A stretch of DNA of 64,000 nt from Oceanimonas aquatica (GTDB lineage Bacteria; Pseudomonadota; Gammaproteobacteria; Enterobacterales; Aeromonadaceae), in NCBI RefSeq assembly GCF_030732065.1, contig NZ_JAVBHX010000002.1, positions 181,804-245,803 of the forward strand, in the 5' to 3' direction. Position 1 is the stretch's first letter; each line of letters begins with the position of its first letter. The notes beneath the pieces are model-generated. The model saw nothing but the letters and a program-made list of their open reading frames with translations, searched no databases and was not told the DNA's origin. Below are positions 42,684 to 50,757 of this stretch, piece after piece. The position numbers and the translations under genes were made by a program.

Positions 42684-43295
42684 TCAGGCGATCTCGAGCA
42701 GCTCGACTTCAAATACCAGAGTGGAGCACGGCGGAATGGAGCCGGCACCCTGTTCACCGTAGGCCAGGTGATGGGGTACGTACAGCTTCCACTTGGAGCC
42801 AACCGGCATCAGCTGCAGGGCTTCAACCCAGCCCTGGATCACGCCGTTCACCGGGAACTGGGCCGGCTCGCCGCGCAGTACGGAGCTGTCGAACACGGAG
42901 CCGTCTACAAAGGTGCCGTGGTAGTGTACACGTACGGTGTCGGTGGCGGCGGGCTTGGCACCCTCGCCGGCGGTCAGCACTTCGTACTGCAGGCCGGACT
43001 CGGTCTGCTGCACTTCGTCACGGGCAGCGTTGGCAGACAGGAAGGCTTCTTCTTCTTCCTTGGCCTTGGCGGACTGAGAAGCCTGCTCGGCCTTCATGCG
43101 CTCGGTGATCACGCCAAAGGCGGCGTTGATGTCTTCCCGGGACACGGCAAATTCTTCACCGTTGAGGGAGTCGGCCAGACCTTGCTGTACGGCGGCGATG
43201 TTCAGCCCTTCAAACGGCTGCTGGGCCAGTTGATCACCGATCTGACGGCCGATGCCATAGCTGGCTTTCTGTTCTACTGTCTCGTAAGACGACAT
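42684..43295 (-). CDS. fklB: FKBP-type peptidyl-prolyl isomerase FklB (FKBP22)
   Basis: 203 residues: an N-terminal helical dimerisation domain (YGIGRQIGDQLAQQPFEGLN, then a Lys/Glu-rich helix AKAKEEEEAF) and a C-terminal FKBP domain (VRVHYHGTFVDGSVFDSS, FPVNGVIQGWVEALQLMPVG, YVPHHLAYGEQG). No signal peptide, so it is cytosolic like FKBP22 rather than periplasmic FkpA. The ATG at 43295 has AGAGGGAA upstream. Confidence 0.94.
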   Translation of the reverse strand: MSSYETVEQKASYGIGRQIGDQLAQQPFEGLNIAAVQQGLADSLNGEEFAVSREDINAAFGVITERMKAEQASQSAKAKEEEEAFLSANAARDEVQQTESGLQYEVLTAGEGAKPAATDTVRVHYHGTFVDGSVFDSSVLRGEPAQFPVNGVIQGWVEALQLMPVGSKWKLYVPHHLAYGEQGAGSIPPCSTLVFEVELLEIA

Positions 43296-43338
43296 GGGAT
43301 TCCCTCTGTTTTTGAGTGCAAAACACGATGCTAACAAA

Positions 43339-44268
43339 TTACGCCCCCGAGCTGAATGATGAATCCGCCCGCCCGGTTAATAATGCCGCACCGCGCACGC
43401 CGCCGGCGCCGCCAAACACCGGCGCCCGCACCGGGGCAGGCTCAATCCCCTTCATCATATGGCCCGGCAGGCGCTCGGCCAGGACCTGGTGCAGCCAGGG
43501 CGCCTCACCCAGGCTGCCGCCCAGCACCACGGCATCGGGATCGAGCTGGGTCATCAGGGCGCCCAGCCCCGCCGCCAGCACATCAACATAAATGTCCATA
43601 CAGCGTTTCGCCTCGGTCTCGCCTTGCTGCCAGGCGGTTACAATGGCCAGCCCATCACGTTCAGCCCCGCCATAGTGACGGTACAGCCGGGCCAGACCGG
43701 TACCTGACACATAGGCTTCCAGGCAGGCGGTGCGTCCGCAACCGCAGTCGAACAGCGGCAGACCAGGATGACGTGCCAGCAAACCGGCCCCGATGGCACC
43801 GTGACCAAACTCGCCACAGCCGCCCCGCCGGCTGTTGATCGGACAACCCTCATGCACCAGAGCTCCCCCCACGCCAGTGCCCAGGGTCAGGCCCAGCGCC
43901 AGCCGGCTGCCCGCCACGGCACCACCGTGGAACTCCGACAGCAGAAAACAGTTGGCGTCGTTATCCCCCACCAGCGGGCGCATGAGCCGTTGCTGCAGAT
44001 CGCCCAGCAGATCCCGGCCGTGAATGGCCGGCACATTAGGGGCCAGAATACGCCCGCTCGCGTCCAGTACACCGGGAAAGCCCAGCCCCACCCTGCCTGT
44101 CTCGCCAAAGTGCTCGTCGGCTTGTTTCACCAGGCCGGTGACCAGCTCCAGAAAGGCGGCGTAGTCCCGCACGGGGGTGGCATGCCGGCTGGTGGCCAGT
44201 GGCTGAAAGCGCTCATCAAACACACCAAAGGCCACCTTGGTGCCACCGATATCAAAGCCGTAAATCAT
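43339..44268 (-). CDS. nagK: ROK-family sugar kinase, probable N-acetylglucosamine kinase
   Basis: 309 residues. The N-terminus MIYGFDIGGTKVAFGVFDE has the phosphate-binding Asp-Gly-Gly-Thr-Lys motif, GLTLGTGVGGALVHEG the sugar loop, and GCGRTACLEAYVSG the zinc-binding ROK signature. Length and N-terminus match NagK, though fructokinase Mak is close. Its start overlaps the M48 protease stop by one base (TGATG), so translation is coupled. Confidence 0.82.
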   Translation of the reverse strand: MIYGFDIGGTKVAFGVFDERFQPLATSRHATPVRDYAAFLELVTGLVKQADEHFGETGRVGLGFPGVLDASGRILAPNVPAIHGRDLLGDLQQRLMRPLVGDNDANCFLLSEFHGGAVAGSRLALGLTLGTGVGGALVHEGCPINSRRGGCGEFGHGAIGAGLLARHPGLPLFDCGCGRTACLEAYVSGTGLARLYRHYGGAERDGLAIVTAWQQGETEAKRCMDIYVDVLAAGLGALMTQLDPDAVVLGGSLGEAPWLHQVLAERLPGHMMKGIEPAPVRAPVFGGAGGVRGAALLTGRADSSFSSGA

Positions 44269-45047
44269 CAGCGACCACAGGCCGGCTGTTTGCCCTGCCC
44301 CCGGGCCTGCCTGTAAAAGTTGCTGGCTTCGGACATCAGCGACGACAGTCCCTGAATACGGGTGCCATGAGACGGATGGGTAGACAGCAGCTGCGGTGGC
44401 TGACCGTTCGACTGAGCCGCCATATTGCGCCACAGGGTAATGGCCTGCTCGGGATCAAAGCCCGCCTTTGCCATCAACTGCAGCCCCAGACGATCGGCTT
44501 CGGCTTCCTGCTCACGGCCATAGGGCAGCAGATAGCCCACCTGCACGCCCAGCCCCAGCGCCGCCATGGCCGGCTGACGAATACCGGACTGGCCGAGTGC
44601 GGCATCGGCGGCACTGAGGCCAATATTGGTAAGCTGGGTGCGGGAGACCCGCTCGTTGCTGTGACGGGACAGTACGTGAGCGATTTCATGACCGATCACC
44701 GCGGCCAGCTGATCCTGAGTATTGGCCACCTTGAACAGGCCGGTATACACCCCCACCTTGCCGCCCGGCAGAGCAAAAGCGTTGACCTGTTTGGAATCGA
44801 ACAACACGACTTCCCACTGACCACCGCCGGGCACTTCGGCCACCAGCTGGTTGGTCACGCACTGAACGTAGCGATTAAGACGCTGATCGGCACTGATGGT
44901 TTCCTGCTCCTTGAGCTGGCTAAAAGACTCCTCGCCCAGCCGCTGCATGTCGTTTTCGGAAAACAGCAGCACCTGACTGCGTCCGGTGGGAGACTGGGTA
45001 CAGGCGGCAAGGGAGCTCATCATCAGGGCAACTAGAATGGCACGCAC
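44268..45047 (-). CDS. M48-family metalloprotease, lipoprotein
   Basis: 259 residues. A lipobox (SSLAAC) ends the short signal MRAILVALMMSSLAAC, so it is a membrane-anchored lipoprotein. The zinc site is VIGHEIAHVLSRHSNERVS with the third ligand in EQEAEADRLGLQLM. It resembles the LoiP/YcaL-type periplasmic M48 proteases of envelope quality control. Start is GTG at 45047, with GAGG eight bases upstream; the ATG-proximal extension would break the signal peptide. The nagK-like gene overlaps its stop. Confidence 0.9.
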   Translation of the reverse strand: MRAILVALMMSSLAACTQSPTGRSQVLLFSENDMQRLGEESFSQLKEQETISADQRLNRYVQCVTNQLVAEVPGGGQWEVVLFDSKQVNAFALPGGKVGVYTGLFKVANTQDQLAAVIGHEIAHVLSRHSNERVSRTQLTNIGLSAADAALGQSGIRQPAMAALGLGVQVGYLLPYGREQEAEADRLGLQLMAKAGFDPEQAITLWRNMAAQSNGQPPQLLSTHPSHGTRIQGLSSLMSEASNFYRQARGQGKQPACGR

Positions 45048-45179
45048 GGCAATGGCCTCATACAAAAGAACACAGGCGCCATTTTTAGCATAAACGGCGC
45101 CGGGCACAAACGCAGTGAGCGAGAATCCGCGGGAAGGCAGGCCCGAAGCGATATTGCGTGTCGCTTCGGGTCAGGCCAA

Positions 45180-45434
45180 TCAGGACTCGGGGCTGACCTG
45201 GCCCGCTTCGGGCACGGTAGTGTCGGACAGCAGCCAGAGGGTGTACTTGTGCAGTTCCGGGTGTTGAGACAAGGCCACCAGAAAGGCGCCACCGACCTCC
45301 CGATACCCCAATTCATAGTTTTTCAGCGTGGTAGGGGGGACCTGAAGCAACTCAGCAAACTTGGGCCGGCTGAGCCCCATAGCCTCACGAATTTGCCGGA
45401 TTTTCTTTCCGACCAGGCTGGTATCAGGATTCAT
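45180..45434 (-). CDS. XRE-family helix-turn-helix regulator
   Basis: 84 residues: a helix-turn-helix (KIRQIREAMGLSRPKFAELL, VPPTTLKNYELGYREVGG) and a short C-terminal helix. No partner toxin or kinase gene is adjacent, so it is a small free-standing DNA-binding protein of unknown target. Start ATG at 45434 begins the conserved part. Confidence 0.75.
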   Translation of the reverse strand: MNPDTSLVGKKIRQIREAMGLSRPKFAELLQVPPTTLKNYELGYREVGGAFLVALSQHPELHKYTLWLLSDTTVPEAGQVSPES

Positions 45435-45762
45435 AATCTTGCTACTCCTCAATGGCAGATTACGACAGGGACGTTGTATACACTGTTAGTTTAACACCCC
45501 TCTTCAGACTCGTTATGAACTGGCGGCCATTTGTTGAAAAAATGTTTCCAAATGGCAAATAATGATTCATTTGAGCACTAAATCTGTGCCGTCCTTTCTA
45601 TTTTATGGTTCCATTTCGGGCCGCCTCTGCTCGCCATGTCCCGTTTTACCGTCTTGTGACCCACCTGAAAACAGGATAGTCTGGCCCGGCGCTGGCAGCC
45701 CGGATTGAAGCGGTAAACGGCCGCACTGCGCGATAACAACTCATACAATGAGGAACAAAAAT
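45435..45762. other. Regulatory region between the XRE gene and the OmpA-family gene
   Basis: About 330 bases without a gene. It contains a GTATAC palindrome at 45476-45481 close to the XRE gene (possible autoregulation site) and an eight-base perfect inverted repeat GCCATTTG / CAAATGGC at 45526-45556. The 3' half looks like a long leader for the porin gene. Confidence 0.4.
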
Positions 45763-46719
45763 ATGAAAAAGACAGTGGCTTCTTCTCTGATCGCAATGGC
45801 GCTGGCGACCGCCGGCATGTCTGCCGGTGTACAGGCCAACGACTGGTACCTGGGCGGCGGCGCCGGCCTTGCCAACTTTGAAGATATTCAGGAAGTTCTT
45901 CCTGAAGTTAAGGATGAAACCAACTCAGTTAGCGCTTTTGGTGGTTACAACTTTAACCAGCATTTTGGTACCGAACTCGGCTATACCCTTTTTAATGGCG
46001 GAGCGACCCGCACTCATAACGTAAGTCTCTCTGCAATTGGTCGCTTGCCGTTGAATGAGAAGCTGTCGGTGTTTGGTGAAGCGGGTGCCTGGGGATGGCG
46101 TGCTATGCGTGCTACCAACGACGAAGGCGTTTCTCCCATGGCCGGCATCGGCATGACCTATCGTGTATCTGACCTCGTAGATGTACAGGCTCGTTACCGT
46201 CGGATTGAAGATATCGCTGATATGTCCAACAACGGATTCGAAAGTGACGTCAACAACGTCATGCTGGAGCTGGTGCTGCACCCCAACCGTCGCCAAGCCG
46301 CCCCGGCTCCCGTGGCGCCGGTGGCTCCCCAGCCGCAGCCTGAGGTCACCTACGAAACCCGCACCGTGACCGCCGATGGCTCCGTGTATTTCGCCTTTGA
46401 CAGCTCCGCCCTGTCGGCCGATGCCCGCGCCACTCTGGACGACGTGGCCCGTTTTGCCGAACAGAACCCGGACTATCAGGTTGAACTGGCCGGCTACGCC
46501 GACCGTCTGGGCAGCGCCGAGTACAACCGCCGTCTGTCCGAGCGTCGAGCCCTGGCTGCCAAGGAATACCTGGTACAGCGCGGTGTGGCCGCCGAAAACA
46601 TTCAAACCGCCTGGTACGGCAGCGAGCTGGCCCAGGGCGTAAGTGAGGAAGAGCGCCAGCTGGATCGCCGCGTGGATGCCAAGGCTCAGGCCAGCATTCA
46701 GGTGGAAATCATCGAATAA
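45763..46719 (+). CDS. OmpA-family outer membrane protein
   Basis: 318 residues with a signal peptide (MALATAGMSAGVQA). An N-terminal eight-stranded beta-barrel (NDWYLGGGAGLANFED, FGGYNFNQHFGTELGY, YRVSDLVDVQARYRRIED) is joined by an Ala-Pro-Val linker to an OmpA C-terminal peptidoglycan-binding domain (FAFDSSALSADARATLDD, LAGYADRLGSAEYNRRLSE). GAGGAAC precedes the ATG. It anchors the outer membrane to peptidoglycan. The mid-barrel codons are less GC-rich than the rest. Confidence 0.93.
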   Translation: MKKTVASSLIAMALATAGMSAGVQANDWYLGGGAGLANFEDIQEVLPEVKDETNSVSAFGGYNFNQHFGTELGYTLFNGGATRTHNVSLSAIGRLPLNEKLSVFGEAGAWGWRAMRATNDEGVSPMAGIGMTYRVSDLVDVQARYRRIEDIADMSNNGFESDVNNVMLELVLHPNRRQAAPAPVAPVAPQPQPEVTYETRTVTADGSVYFAFDSSALSADARATLDDVARFAEQNPDYQVELAGYADRLGSAEYNRRLSERRALAAKEYLVQRGVAAENIQTAWYGSELAQGVSEEERQLDRRVDAKAQASIQVEIIE

Positions 46720-46741
46720 GGCGCTTTGCCAAGCCTGTCAC

Positions 46742-46771
46742 AAACGGCCCCGCGGGGCCGTTTTTGTTTTT
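46742..46771 (+). terminator. Rho-independent terminator after the OmpA-family gene
   Basis: Self-complementary AAACGGCCCCGCGGGG core (46742-46763) followed by T-rich sequence. Confidence 0.9.
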
Positions 46772-46827
46772 TACCCTTGCCACTCTCATCTGGCATACTG
46801 ATTTTTTTCACTTTCTGACCCAATTCC

Positions 46828-47289
46828 ATGCAATGTCATTGTGATAGCGGACAATCGTTTGCCGACTGCTGCCAACCCTTTCTGGAAGGCCACCTCGCCG
46901 CCCCCACTCCCCTAGCGCTGATGCGCTCCCGCTACAGCGCCTACCGGCTGGGACGGGGCGAATATCTGGTGAAGACCTGGCACCCTGACACCCTTGGGGA
47001 GCTGGACGCCGCCACCCTGCGCGAGTCGGGGCTCGGCACCGAGTGGCTGGGCCTTGCCATCGTCTTTGCCCGGGGCTCGGCCGCCGACACCGAGGGCGAA
47101 GTGGAATTCAGGGTGCGCTACCGGGAACAGGGCCGGGTGGTGCTGCTGCACGAACGCTCCCGCTTTGTGCGCCATGACGACCGCTGGGTGTACCACTCGG
47201 GTCAGTTCAACCCGCCCAAAATCGGCCCCAACCAGCCCTGCCCCTGTGGCAGCGGCAAAAAGTACAAGCAATGCTGCGGCCGGCGCTGA
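46828..47289 (+). CDS. ychJ: YchJ family protein with two SEC-C motifs
   Basis: 153 residues with zinc-binding SEC-C motifs at both ends: [16 protein letters not shown] and [19 protein letters not shown], around an NTF2-like middle ([20 protein letters not shown]). The function of YchJ is unknown. It precedes purU by 30 bases on the same strand, as in E. coli, and probably shares its transcript. Confidence 0.93.
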   Translation: MQCHCDSGQSFADCCQPFLEGHLAAPTPLALMRSRYSAYRLGRGEYLVKTWHPDTLGELDAATLRESGLGTEWLGLAIVFARGSAADTEGEVEFRVRYREQGRVVLLHERSRFVRHDDRWVYHSGQFNPPKIGPNQPCPCGSGKKYKQCCGRR

Positions 47290-47319
47290 GCCGTTTTACC
47301 GACAACAAGAAGAAACAGA

Positions 47320-48156
47320 ATGGAACGAAAAATACTGCTGAGCCACAGCCCCGATACCCGCGGGCTTATCTCGAAAATTACCAATATCTGTTACAAGCAT
47401 CAGCTCAATATTGTGCGCAACGACGAGTTTGTGGACCACGACAACGGCCACTTCTTTATGCGCACCGAGCTCGAAGGCCGCTTTAACGATCATACCCTGT
47501 TGGCGGACTTGAACGACGCCCTTCCGGACGGTGGCCAGAACCGGTTGGTGCCGGCGGGCAGCAAACGGGTGGTGATTCTGGTAACCCGGGAAGCCCACTG
47601 TCTGGGCGATATTCTGATGAAGCACTTCAGCGGCGCCATGAACATCGACATCGCCGCCGTTGTGGGCAACTACGATACCCTGCAGGGACTGACCGAAAAG
47701 TTCGATATTCCGTACCATACGGTATCCCATGAGGGACGAAACCGGCCCGAGCATGAGCAGCTGCTGGCAGAGGTCATCGACCGCTACCAGCCCGATTATG
47801 TGGTGCTGGCCAAGTACATGCGCATTCTGAGCCCGGCCTTTGTGGCACGCTATGAAAAGCGCATCATCAATATTCACCATTCCTTTCTGCCCGCCTTTAT
47901 CGGCGCCAGCCCTTATCGTCAGGCCTATGAACGGGGGGTGAAGATGATTGGCGCCACCGCCCATTTCGTGACCGACGATCTGGACGAAGGCCCGATCATC
48001 GAGCAGGATGTGACCCACGTCAGCCACGCCTTTTCCGCCGACGACATGGCCAAGGCTGGACGGGACGTGGAAAAATCGGTGCTGAGCCGGGCGCTCAACC
48101 TGGTGCTGGAAGAAAAGGTGTTTGTGTACGGTAACCGCACCGTGGTGTTTAAATAA
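47320..48156 (+). CDS. purU: Formyltetrahydrofolate deformylase
   Basis: 278 residues: an N-terminal ACT domain (LLSHSPDTRGLISKITNICY) and a formyltransferase-fold catalytic domain with KYMRILSP, NIHHSFLPAFIGA and the catalytic Asp in HFVTDDLDEGPII. It hydrolyses 10-formyl-THF to formate and THF, balancing the one-carbon pool for purine synthesis. ATG is preceded by AAGAAG. Confidence 0.96.
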   Translation: MERKILLSHSPDTRGLISKITNICYKHQLNIVRNDEFVDHDNGHFFMRTELEGRFNDHTLLADLNDALPDGGQNRLVPAGSKRVVILVTREAHCLGDILMKHFSGAMNIDIAAVVGNYDTLQGLTEKFDIPYHTVSHEGRNRPEHEQLLAEVIDRYQPDYVVLAKYMRILSPAFVARYEKRIINIHHSFLPAFIGASPYRQAYERGVKMIGATAHFVTDDLDEGPIIEQDVTHVSHAFSADDMAKAGRDVEKSVLSRALNLVLEEKVFVYGNRTVVFK

Positions 48157-48215
48157 CTTAGGGGAATAGGGAACAGGCCTACTTCCCTAGTCCCTGCTCC
48201 CTAGTCCCTAATCCC

Positions 48216-48233
48216 GCACGACGTCAGTCGTGC
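48216..48233. repeat. Hairpin repeat overlapping a stop codon
   Basis: GCACGAC / GTCGTGC with a GTCA loop overlaps the last codons of the DUF1244 gene. The layout (seven-base arms, TCA loop) is the same as two hairpins at 58477-58537. Confidence 0.6.
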
Positions 48234-48520
48234 TTGTGGCTTTTCTCAAAGGCGGCCTTTTGCTCCGGGGTGGCCTCCTGCTGGTATTTTTCTTTCCACT
48301 CGCCATAAGGCATGCCGTATACCCGCTCCCGGGCCTCGTCGTAGTTCATGTCCACGCCGCGCTCCTCGGCGGCGGCCAGGTACCACTTGCTCAGGCAGTT
48401 GCGGCAAAAACCGGCCAGGTTCATCAGGTCGATATTCTGTACGTCCTTGCGCTTGTCCAGGTGCGCCAGCAGGGTACGAAAGGCGGCGGCTTCCAGCTCG
48501 GTTTGGGTTTGCTTGTCCAT
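48224..48520 (-). CDS. DUF1244 family protein
   Basis: 98 residues. KDVQNIDLMNLAGFCRNCLS followed by EERGVDMNYDEARERVYGMP matches DUF1244, a small conserved family with a Cys-x-x-Cys. Function unknown. GGAGAG lies before the ATG at 48520. The tail is rich in His and Lys (KSHKHD). It diverges from yfbR. Confidence 0.88.
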   Translation of the reverse strand: MDKQTQTELEAAAFRTLLAHLDKRKDVQNIDLMNLAGFCRNCLSKWYLAAAEERGVDMNYDEARERVYGMPYGEWKEKYQQEATPEQKAAFEKSHKHD

Positions 48521-48588
48521 GTTGCTCTCCATTAACGATTGTGGTGCCATTATAGCGGCAAGCCCCGCAAACCTCATGAGGCAACACC

Positions 48589-49182
48589 ATGAATCGCAGT
48601 CACTTTTTTGCCCAGATGGCACGCATGAAGCTGATCCAGCGCTGGCCGCTGATGCGCAACACGGATCCGGAAAACGTGGCCGAGCACAGCCTGCAGGTGG
48701 CCATGGTGGCCCATGCCCTGGCGGTGATTAAAAACACCTTGTTTGAGGGCAGCCTGGATCCGGGCGTCGCCGCCATGCGTGCGCTGTATCACGACGCCAG
48801 CGAGGTGCTGACCGGCGATCTGCCCACCCCGGTGAAATACTTCAATCAGGAGATCGCCACCGCCTACAAGGCCATCGAACAAAACGCCGAACAAAGCCTG
48901 CTGGCCATGCTGCCCGCGGAGCTGCGCCCCGCCTATGAGCCCTTGGTATGTGGTCATGTGAATGACGACTATACCCATCTGGTGAAGTCTGCCGACATTC
49001 TCTGTGCCTACCTCAAGTGCGAGGAAGAGCTGTCGGCGGGCAATCGGGAGTTTGCCAAGGCCAGGGAGCGCCTTACCGCCATGCTGGACGAGCGCATGAA
49101 CGATGAAATTCGGTATTTTCTGGAGGTGTTCGTGCCCAGCTTCTCCCTGTCGCTGGATGAAATTTCCACGCCGGGGTTTTGA
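48589..49182 (+). CDS. yfbR: 5'-deoxynucleotidase YfbR
   Basis: 197 residues of the HD superfamily. [36 protein letters not shown] and [13 protein letters not shown] supply the metal-binding His, His-Asp and Asp. It removes the phosphate from deoxynucleoside 5'-monophosphates. No operon partner. Confidence 0.95.
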   Translation: MNRSHFFAQMARMKLIQRWPLMRNTDPENVAEHSLQVAMVAHALAVIKNTLFEGSLDPGVAAMRALYHDASEVLTGDLPTPVKYFNQEIATAYKAIEQNAEQSLLAMLPAELRPAYEPLVCGHVNDDYTHLVKSADILCAYLKCEEELSAGNREFAKARERLTAMLDERMNDEIRYFLEVFVPSFSLSLDEISTPGF

Positions 49183-49251
49183 GAAGGTATGAGTGGTTGA
49201 GAGTGAGGGGTGAGGGGAAAACACTCCTCCTCACCCTTCCCCCCTCTCCCC

Positions 49252-49788
49252 TCACGAGTCAGATTTACGCTCCATCCACAGGGTGACTTCGCCGACCTTG
49301 AAACCCCATTTGGTCATTTCGGCGCGGTTGATCAGGCGGTTTTCGTCCAGCAGGTACATCCAGTCGTTAAAATCGATGTCCCATACTCGGCCGTCTACCG
49401 GTACCGCCAGGGTATAGCGCCAGTTCAGGGCATAGCCCTCGGTACGGCCTTCGGCAGGGGTGACCACATCGCTGGCGGTGCCGGTATAGCGGCCGTCGGG
49501 GTGTTTTTCCAGATACCAGACCCGGCGCTGCTGCTCACCGTCATCGTAAACAAAGTCTTCTTCCAGCACGCCCTTGTTGCCTTCCCAGCGGGCCACCATG
49601 TCCACCTTGAACCGGCGCAATACTCGGCCGGATCTGTCCTGCACCATGCCATAGGCCACCAGCTCACCGGTAAAAAAACGGTCCAGCTCCAGGGCCGGGG
49701 TGGTATTCTGATAGTCATCAATCTGGCTGCTGCAGGATGAGAGCAGCGGGGTCAGCACCAGCATCAGCGCCACCAGCAAAATTTTCAT
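49252..49788 (-). CDS. DUF3833 family lipoprotein (last gene of the photolyase operon)
   Basis: 178 residues. A lipobox (TPLLSSCSS) ends the signal peptide, so it is a lipoprotein. PALELDRFFTGELVAYGMVQ and WRYTLAVPVDGRVWDIDFND are typical DUF3833 stretches; the family has no known function but usually sits in Cfa/photolyase clusters. It follows the chalcone-isomerase-like gene by one base. It is likely to bind or carry a lipid; inference only. Confidence 0.85.
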   Translation of the reverse strand: MKILLVALMLVLTPLLSSCSSQIDDYQNTTPALELDRFFTGELVAYGMVQDRSGRVLRRFKVDMVARWEGNKGVLEEDFVYDDGEQQRRVWYLEKHPDGRYTGTASDVVTPAEGRTEGYALNWRYTLAVPVDGRVWDIDFNDWMYLLDENRLINRAEMTKWGFKVGEVTLWMERKSDS

Positions 49789-49789
49789 G

Positions 49790-50272
49790 TCAGCCTCCTT
49801 TCAGCTGTCGGGTCAGTTTGGGGTCCCGGCTGTCGGTTGAAAGCCAGATAGCCAGAAAGGCGGGGGCAAAGGCCGGGTCGTCAATACGGCCCAGCAGCCG
49901 CCAGTTAAAGTAAAAGGCGCTGGCGCCGTTTTCATCGACTCTGAGCACCAGCTCGTCATTGGTGCGAACCGAGGGCCAGAGCCGCTCCAGCTGTTGCGAC
50001 CATTCCGGCTTCCAGTCCACCCCCAGCCGCTGCCACTCCTTCACCGTGGCGGTCAGCAGGTCTTCCTTGTCAATATCGCGCTGGTAACGCAGGGATAACG
50101 CCTGAGGGTAACGCTCGGGTTGATAACGGCCGTCTTCACTGTAAAAGCGGGCATGATACAGATCCCAGAACAGCCAGCTCATTTTGCCCTGGCCCACCAG
50201 AGTGAGATCCGCCACCGGGCTGGCCCAGGCCGATGACACCATCAGCAACAGCATGCAACAGAGCTTTTTCAT
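49790..50272 (-). CDS. Chalcone-isomerase-like exported protein
   Basis: 160 residues with a signal peptide (KKLCCMLLLMVSSAWA). Segments GQGKMSWLFWDLYHARFYS, LSLRYQRDIDKEDLL and FYFNWRLLGRIDDPAFAPAFL fit the chalcone-isomerase-like (Chalcone_3) family, whose members bind fatty acids. With Cfa, an FAD oxidase and two lipoprotein/membrane proteins in the operon, a role in handling modified fatty acids is plausible. It starts five bases after the DUF2878 gene. Confidence 0.8.
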   Translation of the reverse strand: MKKLCCMLLLMVSSAWASPVADLTLVGQGKMSWLFWDLYHARFYSEDGRYQPERYPQALSLRYQRDIDKEDLLTATVKEWQRLGVDWKPEWSQQLERLWPSVRTNDELVLRVDENGASAFYFNWRLLGRIDDPAFAPAFLAIWLSTDSRDPKLTRQLKGG

Positions 50273-50277
50273 GGTTA

Positions 50278-50757
50278 CTACCTCCGCAGTCGTTGGTCGA
50301 GCACCACCAGCAGCGGCAGCAGTCCCGACCAGATCAGCGCCAGGATCAGCGCCGAGGGCCAGAAACCCAGCGGCAAGACCACCGCATCCAGTTTCCAGCC
50401 GGCAATATAGGAAGATGCCCCCGCCCCCGCGCCGGTCAGCGCCAGCCAGGGCCAGGAAAAGCGGCGCAGCCACACCAGGCTGTGCCCCAGAGTCAGCACA
50501 AACCCCACCCACAACAGTCCCAGCCACAGCGGCCAGTGACTGAATTCAAACACACCACCCAGGGTCAGCAAGGCATCCACTCCCAGCCCCAGGGCCGCCA
50601 GCCACAACACCCGCAGGTCGGCCCGGCGGCTGGGGGTAAAGGTAAAATGCACCAGCAGCAGGGCGCCGGTGAGCCAGGCCCAGGGGTTTTGTCCGGCCAC
50701 TGCCAGCAGCCAGAAGCCTTCAAAGGCTACAAGCTGGGTCCATTGCCACTTCGACAT
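50278..50757 (-). CDS. DUF2878 family membrane protein
   Basis: 159 residues with about five membrane helices (WLLAVAGQNPWAWLTGALLL, LWLAALGLGVDALLTLGGVF, and a C-terminal ALILALIWSGLLPLLVV). It matches DUF2878, found mostly in cfa-linked clusters. Start ATG at 50757, with GGAGCGAGC upstream, overlaps the cfa-like gene by 31 bases. Function unknown. Confidence 0.82.
   Translation of the reverse strand: MSKWQWTQLVAFEGFWLLAVAGQNPWAWLTGALLLVHFTFTPSRRADLRVLWLAALGLGVDALLTLGGVFEFSHWPLWLGLLWVGFVLTLGHSLVWLRRFSWPWLALTGAGAGASSYIAGWKLDAVVLPLGFWPSALILALIWSGLLPLLVVLDQRLRR

Noticed and set aside
45526..45556. Perfect eight-base inverted repeat before the OmpA-family gene
   Set aside because: The 15-base gap between arms and lack of a known consensus do not support a named operator; listed only as regional content.
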